This document shows, one piece after another, positions 1-8,262 of a stretch of DNA of 64,000 nt. Every line of letters starts with the position of its first letter. Position 1 is the stretch's first letter. Made by a program: the position numbers and the translations under genes. The DNA is from DASXBA01 sp036406475 (GTDB lineage: Bacteria > Actinomycetota > Thermoleophilia > Solirubrobacterales > Thermoleophilaceae), in assembly GCA_036406475.1 (NCBI GenBank), contig DASXBA010000032.1, positions 31,333 to 95,332 on the forward strand, written 5' to 3'. The notes below the pieces were generated by a model, which saw only the letters and a list, made by a program, of their open reading frames with translations, did no database searches and was not told the origin of the DNA.

Positions 1-442
1 GCAGGCCAAGCTCGCGCAACTCCGGGGTCGGGGCCACGTTGCCGAAGAGGTCGACGGGGACGACCGCCTTGGTCGCCGGCGTGAGCGCCCGCTCCACCGT
101 CTCCCGGGTCACGCAGAAGGTGTCGGGATTGACGTCGCAGAAGACCGGCCGCGCGCCGATCGCGGCCACGGCCTCGGCCGTCGCGTAGAAGGTGAAGGAG
201 GGCACGACCACGTCGTCGCCGCGCTCGACCCCGAGCGCGCGCAGGGCGATCGCCAGCGCGTCGGTGCCGTTGGCCACGCCGATGCAGTGCTTGACGCCGA
301 GGTAGCCGGCGAACTCCTCCTCGAAGGCTGAGACCTCGGGCCCGAGGATGAAGCGCTCGGTCGGGACCACCCGCGCGAGCGCCTCCGACAGCCGCTGGTG
401 CTGCTCCTCGAGCGAGGTGGCAAAGAGCGGAACCGGGGTCAT
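1..442 (-). CDS. DegT/DnrJ/EryC1/StrS family aminotransferase, N-terminal part
   Basis: This reads leftward from an ATG at 442 and runs off the window edge, so only the first 147 residues are present. They include FILGPEVSAFEEEFAGYLG, GVANGTDALAIALRALG and DVVVPSFTFYATAEAV, the hallmark N-terminal blocks of PLP-dependent sugar aminotransferases. These enzymes make amino sugars for cell-surface polysaccharides. The PLP lysine normally lies further downstream and is not visible. The gene is divergent from the DedA gene, with only 23 bases between their starts. The sugar substrate cannot be told from this fragment. Confidence 0.9.
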   Translation of the reverse strand, partial: MTPVPLFATSLEEQHQRLSEALARVVPTERFILGPEVSAFEEEFAGYLGVKHCIGVANGTDALAIALRALGVERGDDVVVPSFTFYATAEAVAAIGARPVFCDVNPDTFCVTRETVERALTPATKAVVPVDLFGNVAPTPELRELGL

Positions 443-465
443 GGAGGCCAGCTAGGCTACTTCGC

Positions 466-1092
466 TTGCTCGAAGTCGCATCAGTCACAGACCCGCTCGT
501 CAACTTCTGCGTCAACGTCATCGACGCGCTCGGCCTGCCGGGGATCTTCGGCCTGATGCTGGCGGAGAGCGCCTGCATCCCGATCCCGAGCGAGGCGACG
601 ATGCTGTTCGCCGGCTTCGGTGTCTCGAAGGGCGACTACAGCCTCTTCGAGATCGTTGCGGCGGGGGTGCTCGGCAACCTCGCGGGTTCCTGGATCGCGT
701 ACGGAGTGGGCTACTACGGGCGCATCGACCTGCTCGAGAAGCACGGGCGCAAGCTGCACATCAAGAAGAGCCATCTCGAGTGGGCCGACCGCTGGTTCCA
801 GCGCCACGGCGACGCCACCGTCTTCTTCACGCGGATGCTGCCGATCATCAGGACGTTCATATCGCTGCCAGCCGGGGTCGCACGGATGCCGTTCTGGCGC
901 TTCACCGGCTTCACCCTCGCGGGCTGCATTCCCTGGGTGCTCTTGCTCGGCTTCATCGGCAAGCAGGCGGGCGACCGCTGGGACGACTGGAAGGACAAGC
1001 TGCACTACGTCGACTACGCCGTGGTGCTCGCGATCGTGCTCGGGATCGCCTGGCTCGTGATCCGTCGCCGGCGCGCCGGGGCGCTGGCGTAA
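466..1092 (+). CDS. DedA family (VTT domain) membrane protein
   Basis: This 208-residue integral membrane protein belongs to the DedA/SNARE-associated family, thought to act in membrane lipid transport or homeostasis. The diagnostic block AESACIPIPSEATMLFAGF lies near residues 30-50, and the conserved F/YTRxxP region appears as FFTRMLPIIRTFISLPAG near residues 122-139. Hydrophobic segments lie near residues 15-40, 58-80, 145-170 and 180-200, and the end is basic. The start is TTG at 466, with a TAGGCT hexamer at 453-458 and no clear ribosome site, consistent with a leaderless message. The exact substrate is unknown. Confidence 0.9.
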   Translation: MLEVASVTDPLVNFCVNVIDALGLPGIFGLMLAESACIPIPSEATMLFAGFGVSKGDYSLFEIVAAGVLGNLAGSWIAYGVGYYGRIDLLEKHGRKLHIKKSHLEWADRWFQRHGDATVFFTRMLPIIRTFISLPAGVARMPFWRFTGFTLAGCIPWVLLLGFIGKQAGDRWDDWKDKLHYVDYAVVLAIVLGIAWLVIRRRRAGALA

Positions 1093-1138
1093 TCCCCGGA
1101 TCGGACTTAGGGTGGTCCCCAGGGCGGGGACCGCGCCG

Positions 1139-2839
1139 ATGCTCGCCCAACCGCCCAGCCGTCCCACCGCCGACCGCCTGAACGAAGCCGCGGGTGCGCT
1201 GCCCCGGGAGCTCACGCTCGAGCGCCTTCTCGAGAGCCTGCGGACGCTCATGCACGTCGACGCGGCGGCGTTCCTGCCCGTCGGCCGCGACCGGCGCCGG
1301 GTCGAGCCGCTGGCCGGCTGGTTCGCGTCGCCGGACCTGCGCGACGCGGTCGAGGGCAGCCAGGGCCTGGCCCGCATGGTCGCCGAGCGCGACCGGGCGC
1401 TCCTCCTCCCGCGCGTCGAGGCGTTGGAGGCCGCCCCCGACCTGCTCGCGTCGATCATGGACGCCCTCGGCGAGGCTCACGCGACCAGGGTCTGGTCGGT
1501 CTACCGGACCGCTTCGGTGATCGCCTGCCCGGTGAAGAACGCGGCCGGGCTGGCGCTCGGCGTGCTGGTGGTGGCCTCGCTCGACCCGGCGCAGCCACTA
1601 CGCGCCGAGCAGCTGAGAATCGTCGACGTGCTGGCCGACCTCGCGGCGCTGGCGCTCGAGCGCTCCGAGCTGCTCGAGGCCGAGGGCCGGCGCGCCCAGG
1701 AGGAGCGCTGGCTCAAGCGCGCCGCGGAGGAGATCTCGGGCTCGCTCGAGCTCGACGAGGTCTACCGCCGCGTGGTGGACCATGCGGCGCGTGTGACCGG
1801 TGCGAGCCGAGCCGTCCTGACCCGCGTCGACGGCCGCGGGGGCGCGCTCAGGACTGCCGGGAGCGTCGACCTCGGCGACGGCCTCGTGCCCCAGCGGCTG
1901 CAGCTCGACCGCGCGACGCTCGCCGACGTGGCGCGCAGGCGAACGCCCTCACGCACGGACGACGGCCTGCTGCTGCACGCGCCGATCGAGCTCGGCCCGC
2001 GGATGTTCGGCGTCCTCACCGTCGCGCACGACGAGGCCGGCAGGCTCGGTGAGGAGGAGCTCGAGCTGCTGGTCAAGCTGGCCCGCTCGAGCGCGGCCGC
2101 GATCGCCAACGCGCTCGACTTCCAGCGCGAGCGGCGCATCGCCCGGGCTCTCACCCTGGGCTTCGTGCCCGAGTCGCTGCCCGAGGTGACGGGCTTCGAC
2201 AGCGGGCTGCTCTACGCGCCTGCCGCCGGCGAGCCGACCGGGGGCGACGTCTACGGGGCCTGGGGGCTGCCGGGCGGCGAGGTCGCTGTGATGGTCGGCG
2301 ACGTGGCCGGCAAGGGCGTGGAGACTGCCGCCCTGAGCGCGATGGTGCGCTTCTTCGTCGAGGCGCGCAGCTGGGACTCGGCCGAGCCGTCGGCCGTGCT
2401 GGCACAGGCCAACTCGATGCTGATGAACCGCCTGCCCGCGGACACCTTCGTCACCGCCTTCCTCGGCGTGCTCGTGCCTGACGGCCTGCGCTACTGCAAC
2501 GCGGGGCACCTGCCGCCGCTGCTCGTGCGGGACGGCGACGCCCGGCAGCTCGCCGGCAACGCGCTGCCGCTCGGGATCGACGACGAGCCGGGCTACCAGG
2601 ACGCCGAGTTGCCGCTCGAGCCGGGCGACCTCGTCTTCGCCTACACCGACGGCCTGGCCGAGGCGCGCCGCGGTAGCGACGTCTACGGCCTCCGCCGGTT
2701 GGAGACGCTCGTGCGCGGGCGCGCCGGCAGCTTGGCGCCGCAGGAGCTCGTGCGCTCCGTGCACGAGGAGGTCGCGGCCTGGGGCGGCGGCCTGGCCGAC
2801 GACTGCGTGGCGCTCGCCTTGAGACGGCGTACGGCCTGA
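1139..2839 (+). CDS. GAF-domain PP2C/SpoIIE-type serine phosphatase (RsbU-like)
   Basis: This is a cytoplasmic signalling phosphatase of about 566 residues from the ATG at 1139; an in-frame GTG exists at 1112. Two GAF-like sensor modules fill roughly residues 20-170 and 180-335. The C-terminal SpoIIE/PP2C domain has GGDVYGAWGL, VMVGDVAGKGVETAALSAMV, FAYTDGLAEARRG and a final DDCVALAL, which carry the metal-binding aspartates. Such proteins dephosphorylate STAS anti-anti-sigma factors in partner-switching pathways. A STAS protein is encoded at 59772, far away, and no anti-sigma kinase is adjacent, so the partner is unknown. The signal sensed by the GAF domains is also unknown. Confidence 0.88.
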   Translation: MLAQPPSRPTADRLNEAAGALPRELTLERLLESLRTLMHVDAAAFLPVGRDRRRVEPLAGWFASPDLRDAVEGSQGLARMVAERDRALLLPRVEALEAAPDLLASIMDALGEAHATRVWSVYRTASVIACPVKNAAGLALGVLVVASLDPAQPLRAEQLRIVDVLADLAALALERSELLEAEGRRAQEERWLKRAAEEISGSLELDEVYRRVVDHAARVTGASRAVLTRVDGRGGALRTAGSVDLGDGLVPQRLQLDRATLADVARRRTPSRTDDGLLLHAPIELGPRMFGVLTVAHDEAGRLGEEELELLVKLARSSAAAIANALDFQRERRIARALTLGFVPESLPEVTGFDSGLLYAPAAGEPTGGDVYGAWGLPGGEVAVMVGDVAGKGVETAALSAMVRFFVEARSWDSAEPSAVLAQANSMLMNRLPADTFVTAFLGVLVPDGLRYCNAGHLPPLLVRDGDARQLAGNALPLGIDDEPGYQDAELPLEPGDLVFAYTDGLAEARRGSDVYGLRRLETLVRGRAGSLAPQELVRSVHEEVAAWGGGLADDCVALALRRRTA

Positions 2840-2858
2840 CTGCTTGAATCCCGGCTCG

Positions 2859-3929
2859 ATGTCCGAGGGTGCCTACGCCAGCGCCGGGGTCGACCAGGCG
2901 CGCGCCGGCCAGGCCGTGGCCGCGCTTGTGCAGGTGCTCCAGTCGATCGACACCGGCCGCCCCTCGCGCGCCCTCTTCGGCTCCGGCCACTACGCCACCG
3001 TGCTGCGCCTGGACGAGCGCCGCGGCCTGGCGCTGTCGAGCGACGGCGTGGGCAGCAAGGTGATCGTCGCCGAGCAGCTCGGCCGGCTCGACACAGTGGG
3101 GGTCGACTGCATCGCGATGAACGTGAACGACGTGATCTGCGTCGGGGCCGACCCGATCGCCGTGCTCGACTACATCGCGGTCGAGCAGGCCGATCCGGAT
3201 GCGCTCGAGCAGATCGGCCGGGGACTCCGCCGCGGCGCCGAGGAGGCGGGCGTGGAGATCCCCGGCGGCGAGCTGGCCGTGCTCCCGGAGCTGATCCGCG
3301 GCCATCCCTCGCCCAGGGGCTTCGACCTCGCCGCCTTCTGCGTCGGCGTCGTGGACCTGGACGCCGTGGTGACCGGCGAGGCCATCAAACCCGGGGACGC
3401 CGTGATCGGCGTGCCCTCGAGCGGTGTTCATTCGAACGGCCTGACGCTGGCGCGCCGGGCCCTGCCCGACCTTGCCGAGACGCCGCCCGAGCTCGAGGGT
3501 CGGAGCGTCGGCGACGCCCTGCTCGAGCCCACGGTGATCTACGTGCGCGCGATCCGGGAGCTGCTCGGCTCCGACGTCGAGGTGCGCGGCCTGGCCCACA
3601 TCACCGGCGAGGGCTTCCTCAACCTGCTCCGCCTCGAGGCGCCCGTGGGCTTCGCGATCGACTCGCCGCTGCCCGTGCCGCCCCTCTTCGACCTGATCGC
3701 CGGCCGCGCGGAGGTCGAGCCGGCCGAGCTCTGGGAGACCTTCAACATGGGCTGCGGCTTCTGCTGCGTCGTGCCTGCCGATCAGGCGGACGCCGCGATC
3801 GGGCTGCTCTCCGCCCGCCACCCGGGCACGGCCGTCATCGGCCATGCGACCGACGCCGACGGCCTGGTCGAGCTGCCCGCCGCCGGCCTCGCCGGCCGCC
3901 GCGGCGGAGCCTTCGCACGCTCCTCCTGA
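2859..3929 (+). CDS. purM: Phosphoribosylformylglycinamidine cyclo-ligase (AIR synthetase)
   Basis: This catalyses the ATP-dependent ring closure of FGAM to aminoimidazole ribonucleotide in purine synthesis. The 356-residue protein has YASAGVD at its start, the phosphate/metal segment LSSDGVGSKVIVAEQLGR, AMNVNDVICVGADPIAVLDY, and IGVPSSGVHSNGLTLARRAL, and ends with a NMGCGF motif before the last 60 residues. The ATG at 2859 is preferred over the in-frame TTG at 2844, because 2844-2849 (TTGAAT) looks like a -10 element 9 bases upstream. No other pur gene is adjacent; the gene sits alone after the phosphatase. Confidence 0.96.
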   Translation: MSEGAYASAGVDQARAGQAVAALVQVLQSIDTGRPSRALFGSGHYATVLRLDERRGLALSSDGVGSKVIVAEQLGRLDTVGVDCIAMNVNDVICVGADPIAVLDYIAVEQADPDALEQIGRGLRRGAEEAGVEIPGGELAVLPELIRGHPSPRGFDLAAFCVGVVDLDAVVTGEAIKPGDAVIGVPSSGVHSNGLTLARRALPDLAETPPELEGRSVGDALLEPTVIYVRAIRELLGSDVEVRGLAHITGEGFLNLLRLEAPVGFAIDSPLPVPPLFDLIAGRAEVEPAELWETFNMGCGFCCVVPADQADAAIGLLSARHPGTAVIGHATDADGLVELPAAGLAGRRGGAFARSS

Positions 3930-3948
3930 CCGGAGTAACCTCGCCAAG

Positions 3949-5532
3949 GTGCGGCTCCGGTGGGGGAGATTGGGGCTCGTCTGTGCGCTGATCCTGCTCG
4001 CCGGCGCGACGCCGGCGCGTGCCGGCCTGCTCGAGCACCTGCTGAAGCCCGAGCGCCCGGCGGGCGATCCGACCTACCGCAACCCGGTCCTCACCGGGGA
4101 CTACCCCGACCCGTCCGTGATCAGGGCCCCCGGCGGCGGCTGGCTGGCGGCTGTGACCTCGGACGGCTGGCTGCCGCCGTTCAGCATCCTCTACTCGCCC
4201 GACCTCGTCAGCTGGCGCGCGGTGGGGAGCGTCCTCAGGCGCCCCCCTGGCTGGGCTCGCGAGCACTTCTGGGCGCCCGAGATCTTCCGCTGGGGAACCG
4301 GCTACCTCGTCTACTACGCGGCCCTTCACAAGCACGGGCGCTTCTGCGTCGGCGTCGCGCGCTCGCGGCGGGCCACCGGCCCCTACCGCGACGAGGGCCC
4401 GGTCGTGTGCCCGCCGCTAGGGGCGATCGACCCGCTGCCGGTGGTCGACGAGGCCGGCAGGCTCAACCTCGTCTGGAAGGAGAACGGCAACGCCACGGGC
4501 CGCCCGACGGCGATCATGGCCGCGCCCCTCAGCCGCGACGGGCTCACCCTGACGGCCCCGTGGCGCGAGCTCTTCCGCGACGACCGCCCCTGGGAGGGGC
4601 ACATCATCGAGGCGCCGACCGTGACGCGGCACGCCGGGCGCCTCTACATGCTCTACTCGGCCGGGAGTTGCTGCGGCTCGGGCTGCAGCTATACGACCGG
4701 GGTCGCCCGCTCGGAGAGGCTGTACGGCCGCTGGGAGAAGCACGACGGGCCGATCCTGAGCGGCAACTCCGGCTTCCGCTGCCCCGGGCACGGGAGCGTG
4801 GTCGACGGCCCCTGGGGACAGCAGTACTTCGTCTACCACGCGTACTCGGCGAGCGAGCCCCTGCTCGTCGGACGTCAATTACTCGTGGACCGGCTCGACT
4901 GGGACCCGTCCGGATGGCCCACGATCAACAACGGCCTGGGCCCGAGCGTGGCGGCGCCGTCGCCGCTCCGCCGGCCCCAGCTGCTGCGCCGGCCGGCGGT
5001 GGTCGACGAGTTCCGGGGCCGCTGGCTGGACCCTGCCTGGCAGTGGCCGAGGCCCGCGCCGAAGCTCCGGCTGGACCGCGCCCAGGGCGGGCGCCTCCTG
5101 ATCAGGGCCGGGCGCTCCCCGGGCATGGCGGGCCGGCAGCCGTCGGCGCCGACCTACGCCGCCGAGGCGACGATCGGCCGCCACTCCCGGCTCGCGCGCC
5201 CGGGGCTCGCCGTGTACGCGGCGCGCGGGCGCGAGCTCGGCATCGAGCTGCGCGGCCGCCGTGTGGTGGCCTGGCGCAGCCGCGGGCGGACGCAGCGAAG
5301 GCTCGCGTCGATGGCGCTGCCGGCGGCCGCGAGGCAGGTCCTGCGCATCGAGGTAGCCGACAGCCAGTACTTCACGTTCAAGGTGCTAGTGGGCGGCACG
5401 TGGAGGACGCTGGCGCCGCGCGGCTACCGGCCGCCGTTCTGGCTGGCGACCCCGCGGGTGGTGGTCAGGGTGGCCGGACCGAGGCGGAGCATCGCCGCGT
5501 TCGAGCGCTTTCGGATGGGCGCCACGTCCTAG
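3949..5532 (+). CDS. Secreted glycoside hydrolase family 43 protein
   Basis: This is a 527-residue predicted extracellular glycosidase. From the GTG at 3949 it opens with a signal peptide (basic n-region, hydrophobic LGLVCALILLAGAT, ARA cleavage near residue 25). The five-bladed propeller follows, with NPVLTGDYPDPSV near residues 45-57 giving the catalytic base Asp, a central Asp in GAIDPLPVVDEAG, and the catalytic acid Glu in HIIEAPTVTRHAGRLY. This fits arabinan/xylan-type GH43 enzymes. The last 180 residues form a separate domain, possibly a concanavalin-like carbohydrate module. In-frame codons upstream of 3949 overlap purM and are probably not translated. No transporter or sugar regulator is nearby. 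Confidence 0.88.
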   Translation: MRLRWGRLGLVCALILLAGATPARAGLLEHLLKPERPAGDPTYRNPVLTGDYPDPSVIRAPGGGWLAAVTSDGWLPPFSILYSPDLVSWRAVGSVLRRPPGWAREHFWAPEIFRWGTGYLVYYAALHKHGRFCVGVARSRRATGPYRDEGPVVCPPLGAIDPLPVVDEAGRLNLVWKENGNATGRPTAIMAAPLSRDGLTLTAPWRELFRDDRPWEGHIIEAPTVTRHAGRLYMLYSAGSCCGSGCSYTTGVARSERLYGRWEKHDGPILSGNSGFRCPGHGSVVDGPWGQQYFVYHAYSASEPLLVGRQLLVDRLDWDPSGWPTINNGLGPSVAAPSPLRRPQLLRRPAVVDEFRGRWLDPAWQWPRPAPKLRLDRAQGGRLLIRAGRSPGMAGRQPSAPTYAAEATIGRHSRLARPGLAVYAARGRELGIELRGRRVVAWRSRGRTQRRLASMALPAAARQVLRIEVADSQYFTFKVLVGGTWRTLAPRGYRPPFWLATPRVVVRVAGPRRSIAAFERFRMGATS

Positions 5533-5536
5533 CGGC

Positions 5537-5968
5537 CTAGCGCTTCTCGGCGGCGCGGGCGACGCTTTCGGTGATGTCCTCGAACGCCTTCTGCAGCTGC
5601 CAGCGGTAGAGCCCGCCGATACCCGGCATCGCCTCGAACTCGGAGCGCCAGTTGAGCTCGCTGCCCTCGCCGGCCTCCGCGACGATGACCTCGGCCACGT
5701 AGTTGCGGACCGGCATGCCGGAGAGCAGGTTGTAGGCCATCCGCCCGGGCGGCTCGAACCCGGTGAGCTCCTCCCGCAGCTTCATCCCCGGACGCTTGAG
5801 CAGCCTCACGGCGCCCACACCGCCGGGCGCGGGCTCGCCCTCGCGCTCGAAGCTCGTGTCCTTCCACGGCCCCCACTCCGACCAGCGGGGGACGTCCTCG
5901 AGCACCTCCCAGACCTTTTCGCGCGGAGCGGACGAGGTCGCTCGCGACTCGACCCTGTAGCTCGCCAT
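5537..5968 (-). CDS. SRPBCC (START/polyketide cyclase-like) protein
   Basis: This is a 143-residue helix-grip fold protein. It starts MASYRVESRATSSAPREKVW with the typical strand-then-helix entry of the SRPBCC family. It continues with VLEDVPRWSEWGPWKDTSFE, a central glycine/proline-rich turn, and the long C-terminal helix LQKAFEDITESVARAA. Members bind hydrophobic ligands in a central cavity; the ligand here cannot be inferred. Its stop lies 4 bases from the convergent GH43 stop. A TAGGAT hexamer on the minus strand lies 6 bases before the ATG. It is transcribed in the same direction as the DsbA-fold gene upstream. Confidence 0.85.
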   Translation of the reverse strand: MASYRVESRATSSAPREKVWEVLEDVPRWSEWGPWKDTSFEREGEPAPGGVGAVRLLKRPGMKLREELTGFEPPGRMAYNLLSGMPVRNYVAEVIVAEAGEGSELNWRSEFEAMPGIGGLYRWQLQKAFEDITESVARAAEKR

Positions 5969-5977
5969 GGCGGGATC

Positions 5978-6757
5978 CTATGCCGGTTCGAACAGCCAGC
6001 TACCGAGCACCGGCACCGGCTTGACCCGCCACTCCTCGGCCAGCCGCCAGAGCTCGGCCCCCGCCCTCGGGCCGGGCAGGTCGCAGACCGCGGCCACCTC
6101 CGCCGCGGCCATGCGGCCGAAGCGGGCGAGCGCTTCCGGGACCGAGGGGGCGCGCTCGCCAGTCGGGCTCGCGCCGGCCGCCACGGCCGCCTTGCGCCAG
6201 TCGTCGTAGGGCGCCGCCCCGAACGCCCAGTGCTCGTCGCCGAAGCTCACGCTCGGCAGGACGAAGCCGTCGTCGGTCACGGCGCGTGTGGTCTCGAGGT
6301 CGGCCCCGAACGCCTCGACGATGGCATTGGACTCGAGGTCGAGGCGGAAGCGCTCCACGTCGAGGCCCACGTCGCGGGCGACGCCGACCAACCCGTCACT
6401 CGAGTCGAGCTTGCGCCTGAAGCAGAGGAGCCCCTCCTGAAGGGCGCGCAGGTAGACCTCGTCGGCGCCCTGCTCGGCGGCCGCCTTGACCGCCATACAG
6501 GCCGGATAGGTCGACTGGATAGGGCCCTCGAACCAGAGCCGGGGGTCGATCGGCATGCCCGAGCGTCCCGATATGTCGAGCCATTCGCGGGCCAGCCCCG
6601 CAGCCTCGCTCGGCTCGATCGTACGGGCGAGCCCTCCCATGACGTAGGTGAACTCGACATCCGCGCCGAACTCCACCATGAACTTCCGCAGCGCGGGCGC
6701 GTTAGCGAATGAGACGGCGGACGCCGGATCGGTGTAGTAGCTCACGTGCACGGGCAT
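5978..6757 (-). CDS. DsbA/FrnE-like thioredoxin-fold protein lacking the CXXC motif
   Basis: This 259-residue protein has the arrangement of the DsbA/FrnE/YjbH family: VHVSYYTDPASAVSF at the N-terminus, a helical insertion with WLDISGRSGMPIDPRLWFEG and STYPACMAVKAAAEQG, then a closing GFVLPSVSFGDEHWAFG strand pair (TVPSL-like cis-Pro loop). The usual CXXC after the first strand is replaced by TDPAS, so redox activity is unlikely. A role as an adaptor or binding protein, as known for YjbH/SpxH, is possible but unproven. The ATG at 6757 is chosen; an in-frame TTG lies at 6769. It is divergent from the kinase gene, with overlapping promoter space. Confidence 0.7.
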   Translation of the reverse strand: MPVHVSYYTDPASAVSFANAPALRKFMVEFGADVEFTYVMGGLARTIEPSEAAGLAREWLDISGRSGMPIDPRLWFEGPIQSTYPACMAVKAAAEQGADEVYLRALQEGLLCFRRKLDSSDGLVGVARDVGLDVERFRLDLESNAIVEAFGADLETTRAVTDDGFVLPSVSFGDEHWAFGAAPYDDWRKAAVAAGASPTGERAPSVPEALARFGRMAAAEVAAVCDLPGPRAGAELWRLAEEWRVKPVPVLGSWLFEPA

Positions 6758-6774
6758 TCGAGCCCGCAAAATAG

Positions 6775-8259
6775 ATGACTGTGATCGGCACCCTCATAAG
6801 CGACCGCTTCCGGCTCGAAGAGAAGATCGGGGCGGGAGGGATGTCGACGGTCTACCGCGCGTTCGACCCGACGCTCGAGCGCTGGGTGGCGATCAAGCTG
6901 ATGCACCGGGATATCTCCACGGATCCGGACCAGCTCGAGCGCTTCCGCCGCGAGGCCCGCGCCGTGGCCAGCCTCAACCACCCGCACATCGTGACCGTCA
7001 TCGATGCCGGCGAGGACGAGGGCGCGCCCTACATCGTCTTCGAGTACGTCGAGGGTGAGACGCTCAAGGACAGGATCCGGAGCGTCGGGCGGCTGCCGGT
7101 GCCGGAGGCCGTGGCGTACGCGATCGAGATCGGCCGGGCGCTCTCCTGCGCCCACGCGCACCGTCTCGTTCACCGCGACGTCAAGCCCCAGAACGTCCTC
7201 ATCGACCCGGACGGCCGGGCGAAGGTCACCGACTTCGGCATCGCGCGCTCGATGGAGGCCAAGGGGCTGACGGCCACCGGCCGCGTGCTCGGGACGACCG
7301 ACTACGTCTCCCCCGAGCAGGCCCTCGGCCACCAGGTCACCGAGCAGTCCGACATCTACTCGCTGGGGATCGTCCTCTACGAGATGCTCACCGGCGAGAC
7401 GCCCTTCAACGCCGACACGCAGGTGGCGGTGGCGATGAAGCACGTCCGCGACCCGCTCCCCGACGTGCAGCGCCGCCGGCCCGAGGTTTCCGCGGCCCTC
7501 GCAGCGATCGTCGAGCACTCCACCGCCAAGGAGACGCGCAACCGCTACCAGACCGTCGACGAGATGGTCCACGACCTGGAGCAGGTGCTGGCGATCGAGG
7601 CCGCCCGCGCCGGCGAGACCTCCGGCGAGGCCACCGCCGTGCTCCAGGCGCTGCCCGGCGAGACCGGCGACTACGCGCCGCTGAGGCTGCGGCGGCCGCG
7701 GCGCGCGCTCGTCCTGTCGGCACTCGCGATCGGCCTCGTCGCCGGCGGGATCGCCTACCTGGCCACCCGCACCGAGAAGGGCCCCGGCAACGCGGCGATC
7801 CCCCGAGCCGGCGGCCTGAGCGCGGTCAGGCTCGGCAGCGGCGCGGCCAGCGACTACGACCCGGAGGGCGACGGCGAGGAGTCGCCGGAGGCCACCCAGT
7901 TCGCGATCGACGGCAACAACACCACCAGCTGGGACACCGAGACCTACCGCGACGGACTCGAGGGCGTGCACAAGAAGGGCGTCGGCCTCTACGTCAACGC
8001 GGGCTCCCCGATCAGCGCGCGCAGGCTCGACCTCGTGACGGCAACGCCGGGCTACAAGGTGGTCGTCTACGCCGCCAACACCGTGCCGGGCGACATCACC
8101 AAGGACTGGACCAAGGTCTCCACCACGATCGAGGTCAAGGAAACGACGAAGATCCAGCTCGACACCGCCGGGCGGAAGTTCCGCTACTACCTCGTGTGGA
8201 TCGTCGATCTGCCGCCGGGTAACAAGGCCGACATTCGCGAGTTGAGCCTGAGGCGCTAG
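6775..8259 (+). CDS. Membrane-anchored Ser/Thr protein kinase with extracytoplasmic discoidin-like domain
   Basis: This is a 494-residue PknB-type kinase. The kinase domain spans residues 10-275, with the glycine loop GAGGMSTVY, Lys41 in VAIKLM, HRDVKPQN at 133-140, DFG at 153-155 and YVSPEQALG. A single membrane helix follows at about 311-330. The outer domain (about 340-494) has AIDGNNTTSWDTETY and a jelly-roll-like strand pattern resembling F5/8 type C (discoidin) modules, possibly a sugar or ligand sensor. It has no PASTA repeats, unlike the kinase at 9222. It lies next to, but divergent from, the DsbA-fold gene and converges on ddl. Confidence 0.9.
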   Translation: MTVIGTLISDRFRLEEKIGAGGMSTVYRAFDPTLERWVAIKLMHRDISTDPDQLERFRREARAVASLNHPHIVTVIDAGEDEGAPYIVFEYVEGETLKDRIRSVGRLPVPEAVAYAIEIGRALSCAHAHRLVHRDVKPQNVLIDPDGRAKVTDFGIARSMEAKGLTATGRVLGTTDYVSPEQALGHQVTEQSDIYSLGIVLYEMLTGETPFNADTQVAVAMKHVRDPLPDVQRRRPEVSAALAAIVEHSTAKETRNRYQTVDEMVHDLEQVLAIEAARAGETSGEATAVLQALPGETGDYAPLRLRRPRRALVLSALAIGLVAGGIAYLATRTEKGPGNAAIPRAGGLSAVRLGSGAASDYDPEGDGEESPEATQFAIDGNNTTSWDTETYRDGLEGVHKKGVGLYVNAGSPISARRLDLVTATPGYKVVVYAANTVPGDITKDWTKVSTTIEVKETTKIQLDTAGRKFRYYLVWIVDLPPGNKADIRELSLRR

Positions 8260-8262
8260 TCG

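Noticed and set aside
481..1458. Minus-strand open frame across the DedA and phosphatase genes
   Set aside because: Low-complexity Arg/Ser/Ala sequence with no family signal. Both plus-strand genes are well supported.
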